Positions 1 through 10,100 of a stretch of DNA of 64,000 nt are shown here, one piece after another. The stretch's first letter is position 1; each line of letters begins with the position of its first letter. The stretch spans positions 284,450 to 348,449 of the forward strand of contig NZ_VVIP01000059.1 of the NCBI RefSeq assembly GCF_009650435.1, given 5' to 3'. Under the pieces are notes generated by a model that was not told where the DNA came from, did not search any database, and saw only the letters and a program-made list of their open reading frames with translations. Origin of the DNA: Foetidibacter luteolus. GTDB taxonomy: Bacteria; Bacteroidota; Bacteroidia; Chitinophagales; Chitinophagaceae. A program made the translations under genes and the position numbers.

Positions 1-37
1 TATTAATGGGCGCAACATTTGATTACGCGTATTTTTT

Positions 38-120
38 TATGAGCCCAACTGGAGTAGTACTATGAAACCCAGTTGCGTCGCACTCGTGTACGTTCGGTAC
101 GTTATGCAGCTTTGCCCGCA
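38..120 (-). repeat. Family B interspersed repeat, copy 1
   Basis: Read on the minus strand, this stretch runs from a GCTGCATAAC-type start through a core like GTACACGAGTGCGACGCAA to a GGGCTCATAAA-type end. The same order of blocks recurs at 11151, 12422, 20285, 24814, 30952, 45101 and 55015, always between genes. It is about 85 bp long. No protein or known RNA was recognised in it. Confidence 0.6.
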
Positions 121-240
121 ATATAGCATTCGTTTCTGCCGCCTGCGGCGCCAAAAACTTTGCATGGCTTCTTACCCTAACCGCAGCTAATAATATTTCA
201 CTAACAGCAATGCAGCAAACATAACCGCCTGTTGCACCTT

Positions 241-349
241 CGGGTGAGGGGTTGAAGCGGTTACCCCGGTGAGGCCATGGCAGCAGGGCTTTTGTGCCGG
301 AGTAATAGCGGAAAGCCCGACCCCTTGCGATAGCTTGGGGGCACCCCCT
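241..349 (-). repeat. Family A interspersed repeat, copy 1
   Basis: On the minus strand this reads GGGGGTGCCCCCAAGCTATC, then CGCAAGGGGTCGGG, and ends near CTTCAACCCCTCACCCG. It is a close copy of the elements at 6964, 29793 and 47856. It lies downstream of susD. A 200-aa open frame (23-625, minus) crosses it and is judged spurious. Confidence 0.75.
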
Positions 350-368
350 TATTTTTTTTATTAAAAGC

Positions 369-396
369 AAAGAGGGGAGCAAATGCCCCCCTCTTT
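369..396 (-). terminator. Probable terminator of the susCD operon
   Basis: On the minus strand AAAGAGGGG and CCCCTCTTT form a 9-bp stem around a short loop. It is followed by GCTTTT and then an A/T-rich run. It sits about 40 nt past the susD stop, where a Rho-independent terminator of the susC-susD transcript is expected. Confidence 0.6.
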
Positions 397-434
397 TTAC
401 AATCGAAACTATTGAGTAACTGCTTGTGAACCGT

Positions 435-2006
435 TTAATAACCAGGGTTTTGTTTGGAAATGCCACCTTCGCCAAGCATGGGGTTGTTGTCAATTTCCTG
501 CTGTGGGATAGGTAACAGTTCATCCCGGTTGGGTCTGAAGTAAGACAATGGGTCTGTAGTGTAATAACCTTTTTTGCGCCAGCGCAGTATATCGCGGTTA
601 CGCACTTCTTCATCACCCAGTTCAACCGTTCTCTCGTGCATGATGGCCCTGGTAACCTGGTCTTTATTGCCTGTTGGAAACTGTGCCGTTGGATAGTTGG
701 GCATTTGAACAGAAGGCCTGTTTCTGATTTGGTTAAGGTAGCCTACCGCGGCGCCGGTGTTGCCGGTTTCATTTTCGCATTCGGCCAGCATAAGCAGCAC
801 ATCTGCATAGCGTATGATGCGCTGGTTATTGCCACCAGGATGGAAGGAAGCCTGTGATAAACTTTGTTTGTAGATGATCATAAACTTGCGCCAGCTTACT
901 TTTTTGGTAACGCCGTTAACTACTGAAGCGTTGCCGTTTTGCATACCGTCGGTCATAACATCCGCATCGTTGTTAAACCTGTCGCCGGTTTCGTATACCG
1001 TAAATTTATAACGTGGGTCTGTTTTAGTGGCGCCTGTGGCGGTTTTTTCAAACTCGTTTAAGAATTTGTTGGAAGGTATCAGGTTGCGCCATGCAAGCGG
1101 GCAGTATTCCTGGTTGCGTACGGTGCTCTGTGCTTCGCCAGAGCCATCGCCACTATAACCCCAGTTAAACGCGTTGTCTCCTTTGTCAAAAAACACGGCT
1201 TCAAAAATGGATTCAGCGTTAAACTCTGTCTCTTCCAAAAAGTTGTCCTCGTAGTCGCTCATCAATTGGTAAACGCCGGAATTAACCACTTTAAGCAGTG
1301 CCTCCTTAGCGGCGGCATAATCTCCCTTCTGCATCTGTACCCTGCCCAACATGGCGTTGGCGGCCCCGGAAGTTACCCGGCCCTGTTCAGCGGCGGGGTA
1401 GGTTGGGCTAAGCACAGCGGCAGCTTCTGTAAGATCTTGTACGATTTGCGCATAGATGGCATCTTCGGCTGTCCTGGGCTGAAACCCGTCAGGTCCATTT
1501 ACGGTAGCGGTGTATAGAGGAACAGGCCCCCACAAAGTAACGAGCTCAAAATAGGCCCATGCCCTGAAAAATTTTGCCTGGCCAACACATTGGTCCCGTA
1601 AAGCGTCATTATCTGTAACGTTTGCCGCACTGCCAATAACAGTATTAGCCCGGTGGATGATAACAAAAAGGCCGTTCCACACATCGCTCATCACAGCATT
1701 GTCGGATGTGGTAGCGCCGTTCAATATCTGTGCACGGGGCACTTCTAATTGGCCGCCGCCGGATGATACATCGTCGCTCCTTAAATCGTGCAGGAAAAAC
1801 CATTCACGGCCTACCAGGCGGGCGCTGTGAAAAATGGAGTAGATAGCGTTGGTGCCTTTTTGCAGTTCATCTGCGTTTTTAAAGTAATTATCTACCGTAA
1901 TATAGCTGGGGTTGGTTTTATCCAGGTCTTTATTACACGCTACTATTAAGGCTGTTAATAGTAAACAGGCAATGGTAGCGTTCCTGTAAAAATGTATTTT
2001 TTTCAT
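435..2006 (-). CDS. SusD/RagB family nutrient-binding outer-membrane lipoprotein
   Basis: The 523-aa product is a typical SusD-like lipoprotein. An N-terminal signal ends in the lipobox LIVAC (Cys at about residue 24), followed by the helical TPR-like SusD fold. Family features include the N-terminal stretch around NPSYITVDNYFKNADEL, the ALRDQCVGQAKFFRAWAYF helix, and the C-terminal RNRDILRWRKKGYY and PIPQQEIDNNP segments. SusD proteins sit on the cell surface and cap a SusC transporter, capturing oligosaccharides for import. The gene starts 34 nt after the susC stop, so the two are co-transcribed. Its length is normal. The substrate cannot be read from SusD alone; the neighbouring GH43 and esterase genes suggest a plant-type hemicellulose or pectin side chain (inference). 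Confidence 0.93.
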   Translation of the reverse strand: MKKIHFYRNATIACLLLTALIVACNKDLDKTNPSYITVDNYFKNADELQKGTNAIYSIFHSARLVGREWFFLHDLRSDDVSSGGGQLEVPRAQILNGATTSDNAVMSDVWNGLFVIIHRANTVIGSAANVTDNDALRDQCVGQAKFFRAWAYFELVTLWGPVPLYTATVNGPDGFQPRTAEDAIYAQIVQDLTEAAAVLSPTYPAAEQGRVTSGAANAMLGRVQMQKGDYAAAKEALLKVVNSGVYQLMSDYEDNFLEETEFNAESIFEAVFFDKGDNAFNWGYSGDGSGEAQSTVRNQEYCPLAWRNLIPSNKFLNEFEKTATGATKTDPRYKFTVYETGDRFNNDADVMTDGMQNGNASVVNGVTKKVSWRKFMIIYKQSLSQASFHPGGNNQRIIRYADVLLMLAECENETGNTGAAVGYLNQIRNRPSVQMPNYPTAQFPTGNKDQVTRAIMHERTVELGDEEVRNRDILRWRKKGYYTTDPLSYFRPNRDELLPIPQQEIDNNPMLGEGGISKQNPGY

Positions 2007-2040
2007 AATCAGTTTTTAAATATTCACAAACGGTTCCTTT

Positions 2041-5000
2041 TTAAAAGCCTACCTGCAGGCCCACCTGGAACGATCTTGCGGATGGGTACTGGCCATAATC
2101 TATGCCATTGGTAAGCGTTGTGTTTTTAGAACCTATCTCCGGATCCCAGCCTTTGTAACCGGTAAAGGTTAACAGGTTTTGAGAAGACACATACAAGCGG
2201 AAGCTGGTTACCGCGCCTTTGGTAATAGAACGCAGCGTTTGCTGTGGTATGGCATAACCGAGTATGATGTTTTTAAGCCTCAGGTAAGAGCCACTTTCAA
2301 TCCACCTGTCAGATACACGGGCATTCTGGTTGGGGTCTCCGCTGATGGCACGGGGAATGTCTGTATTGGTGTTGCTCGGTGTCCAGGCATTGAGTACTTC
2401 AACACCGGCGCCGAACAGCCTGGCCATGCCTTCCCGCAAAACACGGGTGCCGTTGAATATCTTGTTGCCATGTACGCCCTGGAAGAAAAGGGAAAGGTCG
2501 AAACCTCTGTAGTTGGCGGTATAATTAAGGGCGTAAGAAAACTTGGGTATATAGCTGCCCAGGAAAGTGCGGTCTAACGCGTTAATAACGCCATTGCCAT
2601 CTATGTCCTTAAACTTAATGTCGCCTGCGGAAGTAAGGCCTGCCAGTTGGGTAGGGCTTTTTGCCACTTCATCTGCACTCTGGAATATTCCTTCCACCAC
2701 ATAGCCATAAAAGGATTGTATAGCCTGGCCTGCAACGGTACGGGTCATGTTGCCGTTACCAAAGTCGGCATCTGCGCCGGCATCAACTGTAGCGTTGGGC
2801 GTGTTAAGGCTGTTTACTTTATTGCTGATAAAGCCGATATTGCCACTAACATTCCAGGTAAACTCGCCTTGCGTTTTGTTGTAGCCCACCTGAATATCAA
2901 CACCGGTATTTGTCATGGATGCCGCATTTGCCTGTACGCCAGCGCCACCGTAGCCAATGCTGGATGGGGTAGGTACGGTAAGTATCAGGTTGTCTGTGCG
3001 GCGCCTGTACCATTCGGCGGTAAGGGTAATTTTATTCTTTAAAAAGCCTACGTCAATTCCGATATTGGTTTGTTTCGTTTTTTCCCAAACCAGGTCGGGA
3101 TTAGCAATTTGGTTGTAATACGAAGCATTGCCTACGCTGAGGGTATTGCCGAAAGGATAGGTTGCGCCATTGGCCTGTACAATCGCCTGCCAGGGATACT
3201 CATTTGAAAGAATAGAATTCTGCAGGGCGGGGAAAATACCAATTGCGTTAAGACCAGTTATGCCCCAACCGCCCCTTAGCTTGAGTTCGGATATAAGGCT
3301 TACCGATTTCATGAAGTTCTCCTGGTCTATTCGCCAGCCGGCCGAAACAGAGGGAAAGTTTTCAAACTTTCTGCCGGGCGCCCAAACAGATAATCCGTCC
3401 CTTCTTATGGCGCCGCTTAAAAGATATTTACCGGCAAACTCGTAGTTAACCCTGCCGATATAGGATTGTATCAGGCTGGCTGTACGTGCAGAAAAAGCAG
3501 TTACGTTGGTAGCCCCTACCAGGGTGCGTATATCGTTGCTGCCCTGGTTACCGGTTTGCGATTCTCCAAAATTCCTTGCATCCTGGCGTTCAAAAACAGC
3601 AATGGCATTGATGTGGTGGTTGCCAAAGGTTTTATCAAAAGTCAACTGCTGCGTGTAAAGTAATGTGGTCCTGTTGGCACGTTGGTCACGTATGGTTGCA
3701 ACGGCCGCATTTCTGCCCTTATCGTTATAGATGGGGCTGAATTCATGCTGGTATTGGCTGGAATAATCTGCACCAAAGGTTGACCTGAAGTTAAGCCAGG
3801 GTGTAAAGTTTACCTGTGCATATACGGTGCCCAGCAGTTTAAACAGCTCACGGTTGGCATCACCCAGCAATATGGCGTCTTCAACCGGGTTGGTGGGGTC
3901 GGCGCCATCTACGCTGTTCTCTGCGTTGCGAAAACCGCCCAGCGTGGTGGGGTCATAAACCGGAAGGTAGGGTAGCGCCCTAACAACATTCGCAATCCTT
4001 GTCCTGTTACCACCGGTGTTATCATAGCGTTGTTTTGAGAAGGCCAGCATCAGGTTTTGCCCAACTGTAAACTTGCTGCTTATGTTGTGCTCACTGTTTA
4101 CCCTGAAATTGCCCCTGTTGTAGTTAACGCCAACGGCAATACCTTCTTGCTTAAAGTAGCCGCCGGATATGTAATACCTGGATTTTTCGTTACCGCCGTT
4201 AACAGACAGGTTGCTTTGTGTTATTATACCGCTGCGGAAATAAGCATCCTGCCAGTCAGTATTGGTTTGGGCAAATGTTTGCGATGCGCCGTCGTAGATG
4301 GGCTGGTTAAAGTTGGCATCTTCCAGCCGTGGTGGCTTGGCTATATTGGCGGCGCCGTTTAATGCCCTTTCGTATTGCAGGTATTGTTGAGTATTTAAAA
4401 GGTCAACGGTTTTCCATGCTTTCTGTGTACCTATATATGTGTCTAAGTTTACATGCGCCTTGCCATCTCTTGCCCCTTTGCGGGTAGTGATGATGATAAC
4501 ACCATTGGTGGCCCGGGAACCATAAATGGCTGCGGCGCTGGCATCTTTCAGCACTTCAACAGACTGTACGTCCTTACTGTCAAAGCTGGCCAGGTTGCCT
4601 GTGGGAAAACCATCTATTACATACAATGGGTCAGAGGCGTAATTGATAGAGCTGATACCCCTTATCCTTACAATAGGGTCGCTGCCGGGAGAGCCGTTGT
4701 TGGTTACCGTTACGCCTGCAACACGGCCTTGCAAAGCCTGCTGCACGCTGGCAACCGGCAGTTCATTTAATGCCTTGGCCGATACAGAAGCCACAGAACC
4801 GGTTAATGAGCTTTTCTTTTGTGTGCCATAGCCAATCACAACCACCTGTTCCAGGTTTTGTTGTTCGGCTTTAAGGCTCATATTGTATTCATTGGCGCTG
4901 CCAACAGTTAGCTCTCCCACGGCGTAGCCAACATAAGTAAACGTAAGTACCGCCCCTTGTTCAGCGCTGATGCTGTAGGTGCCGTCGTTTCCGGTAAGTG

Positions 5001-5199
5001 TGCCGCGGTTACTGTTTTTTATTGCAACAGAAACACCGGCCAATGCATTGCCGGATTCATCCGTAACCTTTCCCCTAATAGTTTTTTGTGCAAAACAGGT
5101 AATGGCAAATAAGGCCAATAGCAGGGTTAAAGCCGTTTTACCAACAAATCGCTTATTGGCAAATGCCGGCTGTAAAAAATCTTTCAGTAAAAATTTCAT
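2041..5199 (-). CDS. SusC/RagA family TonB-linked outer-membrane transporter
   Basis: The 1052-aa product has a long signal region (about 1-38, ending CFAQ). A carboxypeptidase-regulatory-like domain follows (about 40-115, GKVTDESGNALAGVSVAIK). Next come a TonB-box-like stretch (EQVVVIGYGTQKK), a plug domain (about 130-240, with VRIRGISSINYASDPLYVIDG) and a large 22-strand barrel ending in QVGLQVGF. This is the standard SusC layout. It imports oligosaccharides across the outer membrane with TonB energy, paired with the SusD encoded just downstream. A promoter candidate lies nearly 500 nt upstream at 5699-5728, and a LacI-type operator overlaps its -33 element. No frameshift was seen. Confidence 0.95.
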   Translation of the reverse strand: MKFLLKDFLQPAFANKRFVGKTALTLLLALFAITCFAQKTIRGKVTDESGNALAGVSVAIKNSNRGTLTGNDGTYSISAEQGAVLTFTYVGYAVGELTVGSANEYNMSLKAEQQNLEQVVVIGYGTQKKSSLTGSVASVSAKALNELPVASVQQALQGRVAGVTVTNNGSPGSDPIVRIRGISSINYASDPLYVIDGFPTGNLASFDSKDVQSVEVLKDASAAAIYGSRATNGVIIITTRKGARDGKAHVNLDTYIGTQKAWKTVDLLNTQQYLQYERALNGAANIAKPPRLEDANFNQPIYDGASQTFAQTNTDWQDAYFRSGIITQSNLSVNGGNEKSRYYISGGYFKQEGIAVGVNYNRGNFRVNSEHNISSKFTVGQNLMLAFSKQRYDNTGGNRTRIANVVRALPYLPVYDPTTLGGFRNAENSVDGADPTNPVEDAILLGDANRELFKLLGTVYAQVNFTPWLNFRSTFGADYSSQYQHEFSPIYNDKGRNAAVATIRDQRANRTTLLYTQQLTFDKTFGNHHINAIAVFERQDARNFGESQTGNQGSNDIRTLVGATNVTAFSARTASLIQSYIGRVNYEFAGKYLLSGAIRRDGLSVWAPGRKFENFPSVSAGWRIDQENFMKSVSLISELKLRGGWGITGLNAIGIFPALQNSILSNEYPWQAIVQANGATYPFGNTLSVGNASYYNQIANPDLVWEKTKQTNIGIDVGFLKNKITLTAEWYRRRTDNLILTVPTPSSIGYGGAGVQANAASMTNTGVDIQVGYNKTQGEFTWNVSGNIGFISNKVNSLNTPNATVDAGADADFGNGNMTRTVAGQAIQSFYGYVVEGIFQSADEVAKSPTQLAGLTSAGDIKFKDIDGNGVINALDRTFLGSYIPKFSYALNYTANYRGFDLSLFFQGVHGNKIFNGTRVLREGMARLFGAGVEVLNAWTPSNTNTDIPRAISGDPNQNARVSDRWIESGSYLRLKNIILGYAIPQQTLRSITKGAVTSFRLYVSSQNLLTFTGYKGWDPEIGSKNTTLTNGIDYGQYPSARSFQVGLQVGF

Positions 5200-5690
5200 A
5201 AAGCAGTAATTGAATAGTTTAGATAATCAGGGCCAAAGCCCGTAGTTGAATAGCAGATGTCAGGCAGCAGTTTTAACTTGTATTCATAGCAAGCGTTTTG
5301 GTGAGTATTATGGTTATAAACTTTATTTAGAAAGGTTTGTGGTTGAATAAGTTATATGCCATGATAGCAGTTTCAGCACTCTCACGAATATGCCGTGCAA
5401 CCCGGCGGCAGGGCAACTAAGGCTGCATACCTGTACACGCTTTTGCCGCTTAAGCAAATCCTGTGTATGGGCGTACCAATCGCCGGTATTTGTGCGGCAA
5501 TAGATAGCATACACTTGCGCCGGCACGCTGCTTTAAAAGCATGCCTGTTACAATCTGCCGGTAGCTAAAAGCCCTTCTGTTATGTTCTGCCTGTCTGGTG
5601 TAATAGCAATTGCAATCCGTAAAAAAATCCAGAAAGAAAGTTCATGGCGCAATTCATCAGTTATGTTGTAAAAGCAGTTCCGTTTTATCT
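5200..5690. other. Long untranslated leader of susC (no gene seen)
   Basis: About 490 nt separate the predicted susC start point from its start codon. I see no convincing reading frame, repeat copy or tRNA here; a 67-aa frame at 5323-5526 has no family signature. If the promoter at 5699-5728 is right, this is a long 5' leader that could carry post-transcriptional control. This is inference. Confidence 0.35.
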
Positions 5691-5698
5691 TGACAATT

Positions 5699-5728
5699 TA
5701 AAAGTAGGGAGTTTTTTTGTTTTAGCAA
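5699..5728 (-). promoter_or_regulatory. Candidate susC promoter
   Basis: On the minus strand a TTG (5726-5728) is followed after 19 nt by TACTTTTA (5699-5706). This fits the Bacteroidota housekeeping pattern TTG-N19-21-TAnnTTTG with one mismatch. The -33 TTG lies inside the palindrome GCAACCGATTGC, so a bound LacI protein would block it. Confidence 0.5.
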
Positions 5729-5736
5729 CCGATTGC
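5725..5736. promoter_or_regulatory. LacI-type operator (susC side)
   Basis: GCAACCGATTGC is a near-perfect 12-bp palindrome of the shape bound by LacI-family dimers. The same word recurs at 5825 and 12580, and its reverse complement with one change at 12346. This copy overlaps the -33 element of the susC promoter. Confidence 0.6.
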
Positions 5737-5812
5737 GTAAATATTTTATCCAAAATTTCAATTTTTTTATCATACTCTATTTTTAGATTGACTTTTTTGC
5801 AGAAAACAATGC

Positions 5813-5820
5813 TACTTTAG
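5813..5820 (+). promoter_or_regulatory. Candidate promoter -7 element of the first lacI-type gene
   Basis: TACTTTAG matches TAnnTTTG with one change. An upstream TTG at 5788-5790 gives a spacer of 22 nt, slightly long. The operator at 5825-5836 begins 4 nt downstream, so it would cover the transcription start and allow autoregulation. Confidence 0.45.
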
Positions 5821-5824
5821 CAAC

Positions 5825-5836
5825 GTAACCGATTGC
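5825..5836. promoter_or_regulatory. LacI-type operator (regulator side)
   Basis: GTAACCGATTGC differs by one base from the copy at 5725 and lies exactly 100 bp from it. It sits just after the -7 element of the regulator gene. Two operators 100 bp apart could be bridged by a LacI tetramer or by paired dimers (inference). Confidence 0.6.
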
Positions 5837-5906
5837 GGCAGAAAACTTAGATAATTGTTTTTCCTTTAGACCGTCATTTATTTACAAGAAATTCCCCTAC
5901 GCAACT

Positions 5907-6947
5907 ATGAGCCGTGAAAAAGATATAACCATCTATGATATAGCTGATAAACTCGGCGTTTCTCCTTCTACGGTAAGCAGGGCCCTGAAAAACCATGCAT
6001 CCATCGGCAGTTCTACCCGCCAGCGTATTATAACGATGGCCAACGATATGGGCTACCAGGCCAACACTTTTGCCAGCAACCTCCGCAAGCAAAAAACAAA
6101 CACCATCGGTATTATCGTACACGAGCTAAACAGCAATTTCATCACTTCGGTGTTATCAGGTATTGAAAAAATCGCCGCCCAGGCCAACTACGATCTCATC
6201 ATTGCACACTCTTCTGAAACTTCTAAAAAAGAGGCGGCCAACGCCAGTAACCTTTTTCATAAAAGGGTGGATGGCCTGATAGCCTCGCTGGCTTTTGACA
6301 CCGACAACCTTGCTCATTTTAAACAGTTCAGGGATAAGAACATCCCTGTTATTTTCTTCGATCGTGTATTCGAAGAAATGGAAGGCACCAAAGTGGTTAT
6401 CAATAACTTTAAAGCCGGTTACGATGCCACGGCCCACCTGGTTGACCAAGGTTGCACCAGGATTGCATGTGTTACATCCAACCTTAAACGCAATGTGTAT
6501 TCAGAAAGGTTAAGAGGGTACAGGCAGGCTTTACAGGATAAAGGGATGCACTATGATGAAAAGCTTACCATAGTTGATGGCCTTGCTGAGGAAGATGCTA
6601 TACGCTCTGCCAAAAAAATTCTGGCCATGAAGCCTTTGCCCGATGGCCTTTTTATCACCAACGATTTTTGTGCAGCCGTAATAATGCAAACCCTTAAAGA
6701 TGCGGGCCTGCATATACCGGCCGATATAGCGATCGTGGGCTTTAACAACGATGTTATCAGTAAGGTGATTGATCCTAAGCTTACCACCATTAATTACCCG
6801 GGTTTCGAAATGGGGCAGGTGGTGGCCCGCAACCTGCTTAACCATTTGCGTGGCGGCTGGAACATCAACCATACCAATACGGTAATTATAAAATCCGAGT
6901 TAATTATACGTGGTTCCTCATTAAAGAAAAATGCAGGGCCACAATAA
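5907..6947 (+). CDS. LacI/PurR family transcriptional regulator (copy 1)
   Basis: The 346-aa product has the LacI helix-turn-helix at the N-terminus (ITIYDIADKLGVSPSTVSRA, about 7-26) and the hinge helix region. A periplasmic-binding-protein-like sensor domain follows from about residue 60 (TNTIGIIVHELNSNF, VIFFDRVF, DGLFITNDFCAAVIM, TTINYPGFEMG). It would bind the palindromes at 5725 and 5825 and respond to a sugar. It is transcribed away from susC and is closely similar to the second LacI protein at 11284-12306. ATG at 5907 is the only start that keeps the whole recognition domain. The effector sugar is unknown. Confidence 0.94.
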   Translation: MSREKDITIYDIADKLGVSPSTVSRALKNHASIGSSTRQRIITMANDMGYQANTFASNLRKQKTNTIGIIVHELNSNFITSVLSGIEKIAAQANYDLIIAHSSETSKKEAANASNLFHKRVDGLIASLAFDTDNLAHFKQFRDKNIPVIFFDRVFEEMEGTKVVINNFKAGYDATAHLVDQGCTRIACVTSNLKRNVYSERLRGYRQALQDKGMHYDEKLTIVDGLAEEDAIRSAKKILAMKPLPDGLFITNDFCAAVIMQTLKDAGLHIPADIAIVGFNNDVISKVIDPKLTTINYPGFEMGQVVARNLLNHLRGGWNINHTNTVIIKSELIIRGSSLKKNAGPQ

Positions 6948-6963
6948 AGCGGATGAGATTTTA

Positions 6964-7070
6964 GGGGGTGCCCCCAAGCTATCGCAAGGGGTCGGGCTTT
7001 CCGCTCATACTCCGGCACAAGGCCCTGCTGCCATGGCCTCACCGGGGTATCCGCTTCAATCCCTCACCCG
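6964..7070 (+). repeat. Family A interspersed repeat, copy 2
   Basis: The element starts GGGGGTGCCCCCAAGCTATC and ends TCAATCCCTCACCCG. It fills most of the gap between the first lacI-type gene and the FG-GAP lipoprotein gene. It starts 17 nt after the lacI stop. It is one of the best-preserved copies and serves as the reference for the family. Confidence 0.8.
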
Positions 7071-7148
7071 CTGTGTAACCTGCTGTTTTTTTCGCGTATA
7101 GCTCGCAGGTTAAACCGTAAAGTCCGTCCAAAAAATTACTGCTTAAGT

Positions 7149-10100
7149 ATGAAAAATTTAACTGCTTTTGTTTTTGCCGCCGTCAGCCTGCTTTCCTGCA
7201 AAACAGGGGAGGAAAAACTCTTTACAAAACTGGCTCCATCACAAACGGGTATAAATTTCAATAATACCATAGATGAATCAAAGTTCAGTAAGCAGGCGCT
7301 GAATGAGTTTGCCTACATGGGCGGTGGTGTGGGCATTGGCGATTTTAATAATGATGGCCTGAAAGATATTTTCTTTTGCGGCAACCAGGCCAGCAGCAGG
7401 CTTTACATTAACAAAGGCCACAACAGTTTTGAGGATATTACAGAAAAGGCTGGCGTGTCAACAACCGCCTGGTGTACCGGCGTAAGCATCGTTGATATCA
7501 ACCTGGATGGCTACGATGATATTTACGTGTGCAACTACGGCAAGGGCTTAACAGAAGCAGCCGCCAACCAACTGTTTATTAACCAGGGTAACCTTAGTTT
7601 TAAAGAGCAGGCCGCTGCTTACGGCCTTGCGGACACCAGCTATTCTACCCAGGCTGCTTTTGTGGATTATGACCGGGACGGCGACCTGGACATGTACCTC
7701 CTTAACTACCGGTTTAATGGCCCCAATGCCAATACCATTTTCCCCAAAGATTTAAGTGGCCGTTCTCCCGCCAACGACAAGCTTTTCAGGAACGACGGAA
7801 TCTCCGCGGGGGCTTCAAATCCAGTATTTACAGATGTTTCCATGCAGGCGGGAATTAAGGAAGATGGTTATGGACTTGGCGTATCCATCAGCGATTTTAA
7901 CAACGATGGCTGGCCGGATATTTATGTATCTAACGACTTCCTGTCTAACGATGTATTCTGGCTCAACAATAAGAACGGTACATTTACCAATCAACTGGAT
8001 GCGGCCACCAAACACCAGAGCTACAGCAGCATGGGCAGCGATGCCGCGGACATTAACAATGACCTCTTAACAGATTTCGCTACCCTTGATATGATGCCGG
8101 AAGATAATGAACGCAAGAAGCTCACCTTCTCATTCATGAACTACGACAGGTATGAAACAGAACGTTCCCTGGGCTATTCACCCGAGTTTATGCGCAATAT
8201 GCTGCAATTGAACAACGGCAATTACCGCAAGGGCGATACAGCCATACCTTTCTTCAGCGAGATTGGCCAATTGGCCGGCATGTCTGAAACAGACTGGAGC
8301 TGGAGCGTATTACTGGCAGACTTTAACAGTGATGGCAAAAAAGACATACATATCACCAACGGCATCGGCAGGGATTTTATCAACTCAGATTTTATCCAAT
8401 TTACCAAAACCATCAACTTCAATAGCAGCGACGAGGGTGAACAACGCAGGCTGATGAACGAAAAACTGAAATCGCTCAACCATATTAACCTGCCCAATTA
8501 TTTATATCTCAATGACAGCAATTACCATTTTAAAGACATTTCTGCTGAAGCTGGCATTAATGAAGCATCGCTTTCCACCGGCGCCGCTTATGCGGATATT
8601 GACAATGATGGTGACCTTGACCTTATTATCAACAACATCAACAGCCAGCCTTTTGTTTTTGAGAATAACAGCATTAAGGGTAATCCATCTGCATCGCATT
8701 ACCTGGCGTTTAATTTACACGGCGATAGCCTGAATGCCCGTGGCATTGGCGCAAAGGTTTATGTATATGATGGCGGGCAAAAACAGTTACAGGAGCAGCA
8801 GCCGGTACGTGGCTATCTTTCAACCGTTGATAGCAAACTGATTTTTGGCCTGGGGAATAATACCGTTGCAGATTCCGTTAAAATTGTTTGGCCGGGTGAT
8901 AAGATTGAAGTGCTGAAAAATGTAAAAGCAGATTCGGTTTATAACTGCTACAAGAACCAGGCTTTGTTACTGGCTGTGCCTCCACCCAAAGCAGCTCAAG
9001 CGTTGTTTACAGATGTAACGGGCAGGGATAGCATCAGTTTTCAACACAAAGACGTTTCTTACTACGACTATGCCAGCCAGCGCCTGCTGCCGCAAAAGTA
9101 TTCCCAGCAGGGGCCTTACATAGCTACGGCGGATGTAAACAAGGACGGCCTGCAGGACTTTTTTATTGGCGGCGGCTTCAATTTCCAGGGCAGCGTTTTT
9201 CTGCAAAACAAGGATGGCTCCTTTACTGCAAAAAGCCTGTCAGAAGGTAATAAAATGCAGGAAGATATAGATTGTATTTTCCTGGATGCGGATAGTGACG
9301 GCGATGAAGACTTGCTGGTTACCGGCGGAGATACCCGCTATGCCGATACCTCTGCATGGTATCAGCCCAGGCTGTACAAAAATGATGGTCTGGGCAATTT
9401 TACCCTGGATGCACTGGCTGTGCCGGATTCTGTAAGAACCATTGCCGGTTGTGTGGCAGCAGGCGATTACGATAGCGATGGCGACCTTGATATTTTCATA
9501 GGTGGCAGGGTTTCCAAACAATACCCGCTGCCGCCAAAAAGTTTTATCCTGCAAAACAACAAGGGCGTTTTTAAAGACGTAACGGAGGCCGTATGCCCGG
9601 CATTGCGCCAACCCGGCATGATAACCGCTGCCGCCTGGGCCGATTATGATAACGATAAAAAGACCGACCTGGTTATTGCCGGTGAATGGATGCCTGTACG
9701 GTTTTTCAAAAACCAGGGCGGCACATTAAAAGAGGAAACGGTTGGGCTCGACAATATCAACGGCATGTGGCGCAGCCTGGCGCCTGCGGACGTTGACAAT
9801 GACGGCGACCTGGACTTTGTGGCCGGTAACCTCGGCCTTAACTGCAAATACCATGTAACCGCCGCAGAGCCCATGAAGTTATTTGCCAAAGACATTGACG
9901 GTAACAACAGTATAGACCCTGTGATGTTTTACTACCTTAAAGGCAAGGATGGCCGCAAAGCCCTTTTTCCTGCCGTTAACAGAGACCAGCTTGCTGACCA
10001 GGTGCCGGCAGTAAAACGCAGGTTCCTGGAACATAAGGATTATGTGAATGCCGGGTTCGACCAGCTTTTCAATAACAAAGAAGGTATGCTGGAGCTTTAC

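Noticed and set aside
23..625. 200-aa open frame on the minus strand at the left edge
   Set aside because: It runs through a family B copy, a family A copy, the terminator and the end of susD. Translated repeats explain it and no protein family fits.
5323..5526. 67-aa frame in the susC leader
   Set aside because: There is no signal, domain or repeat relation; the frame is within random expectation.
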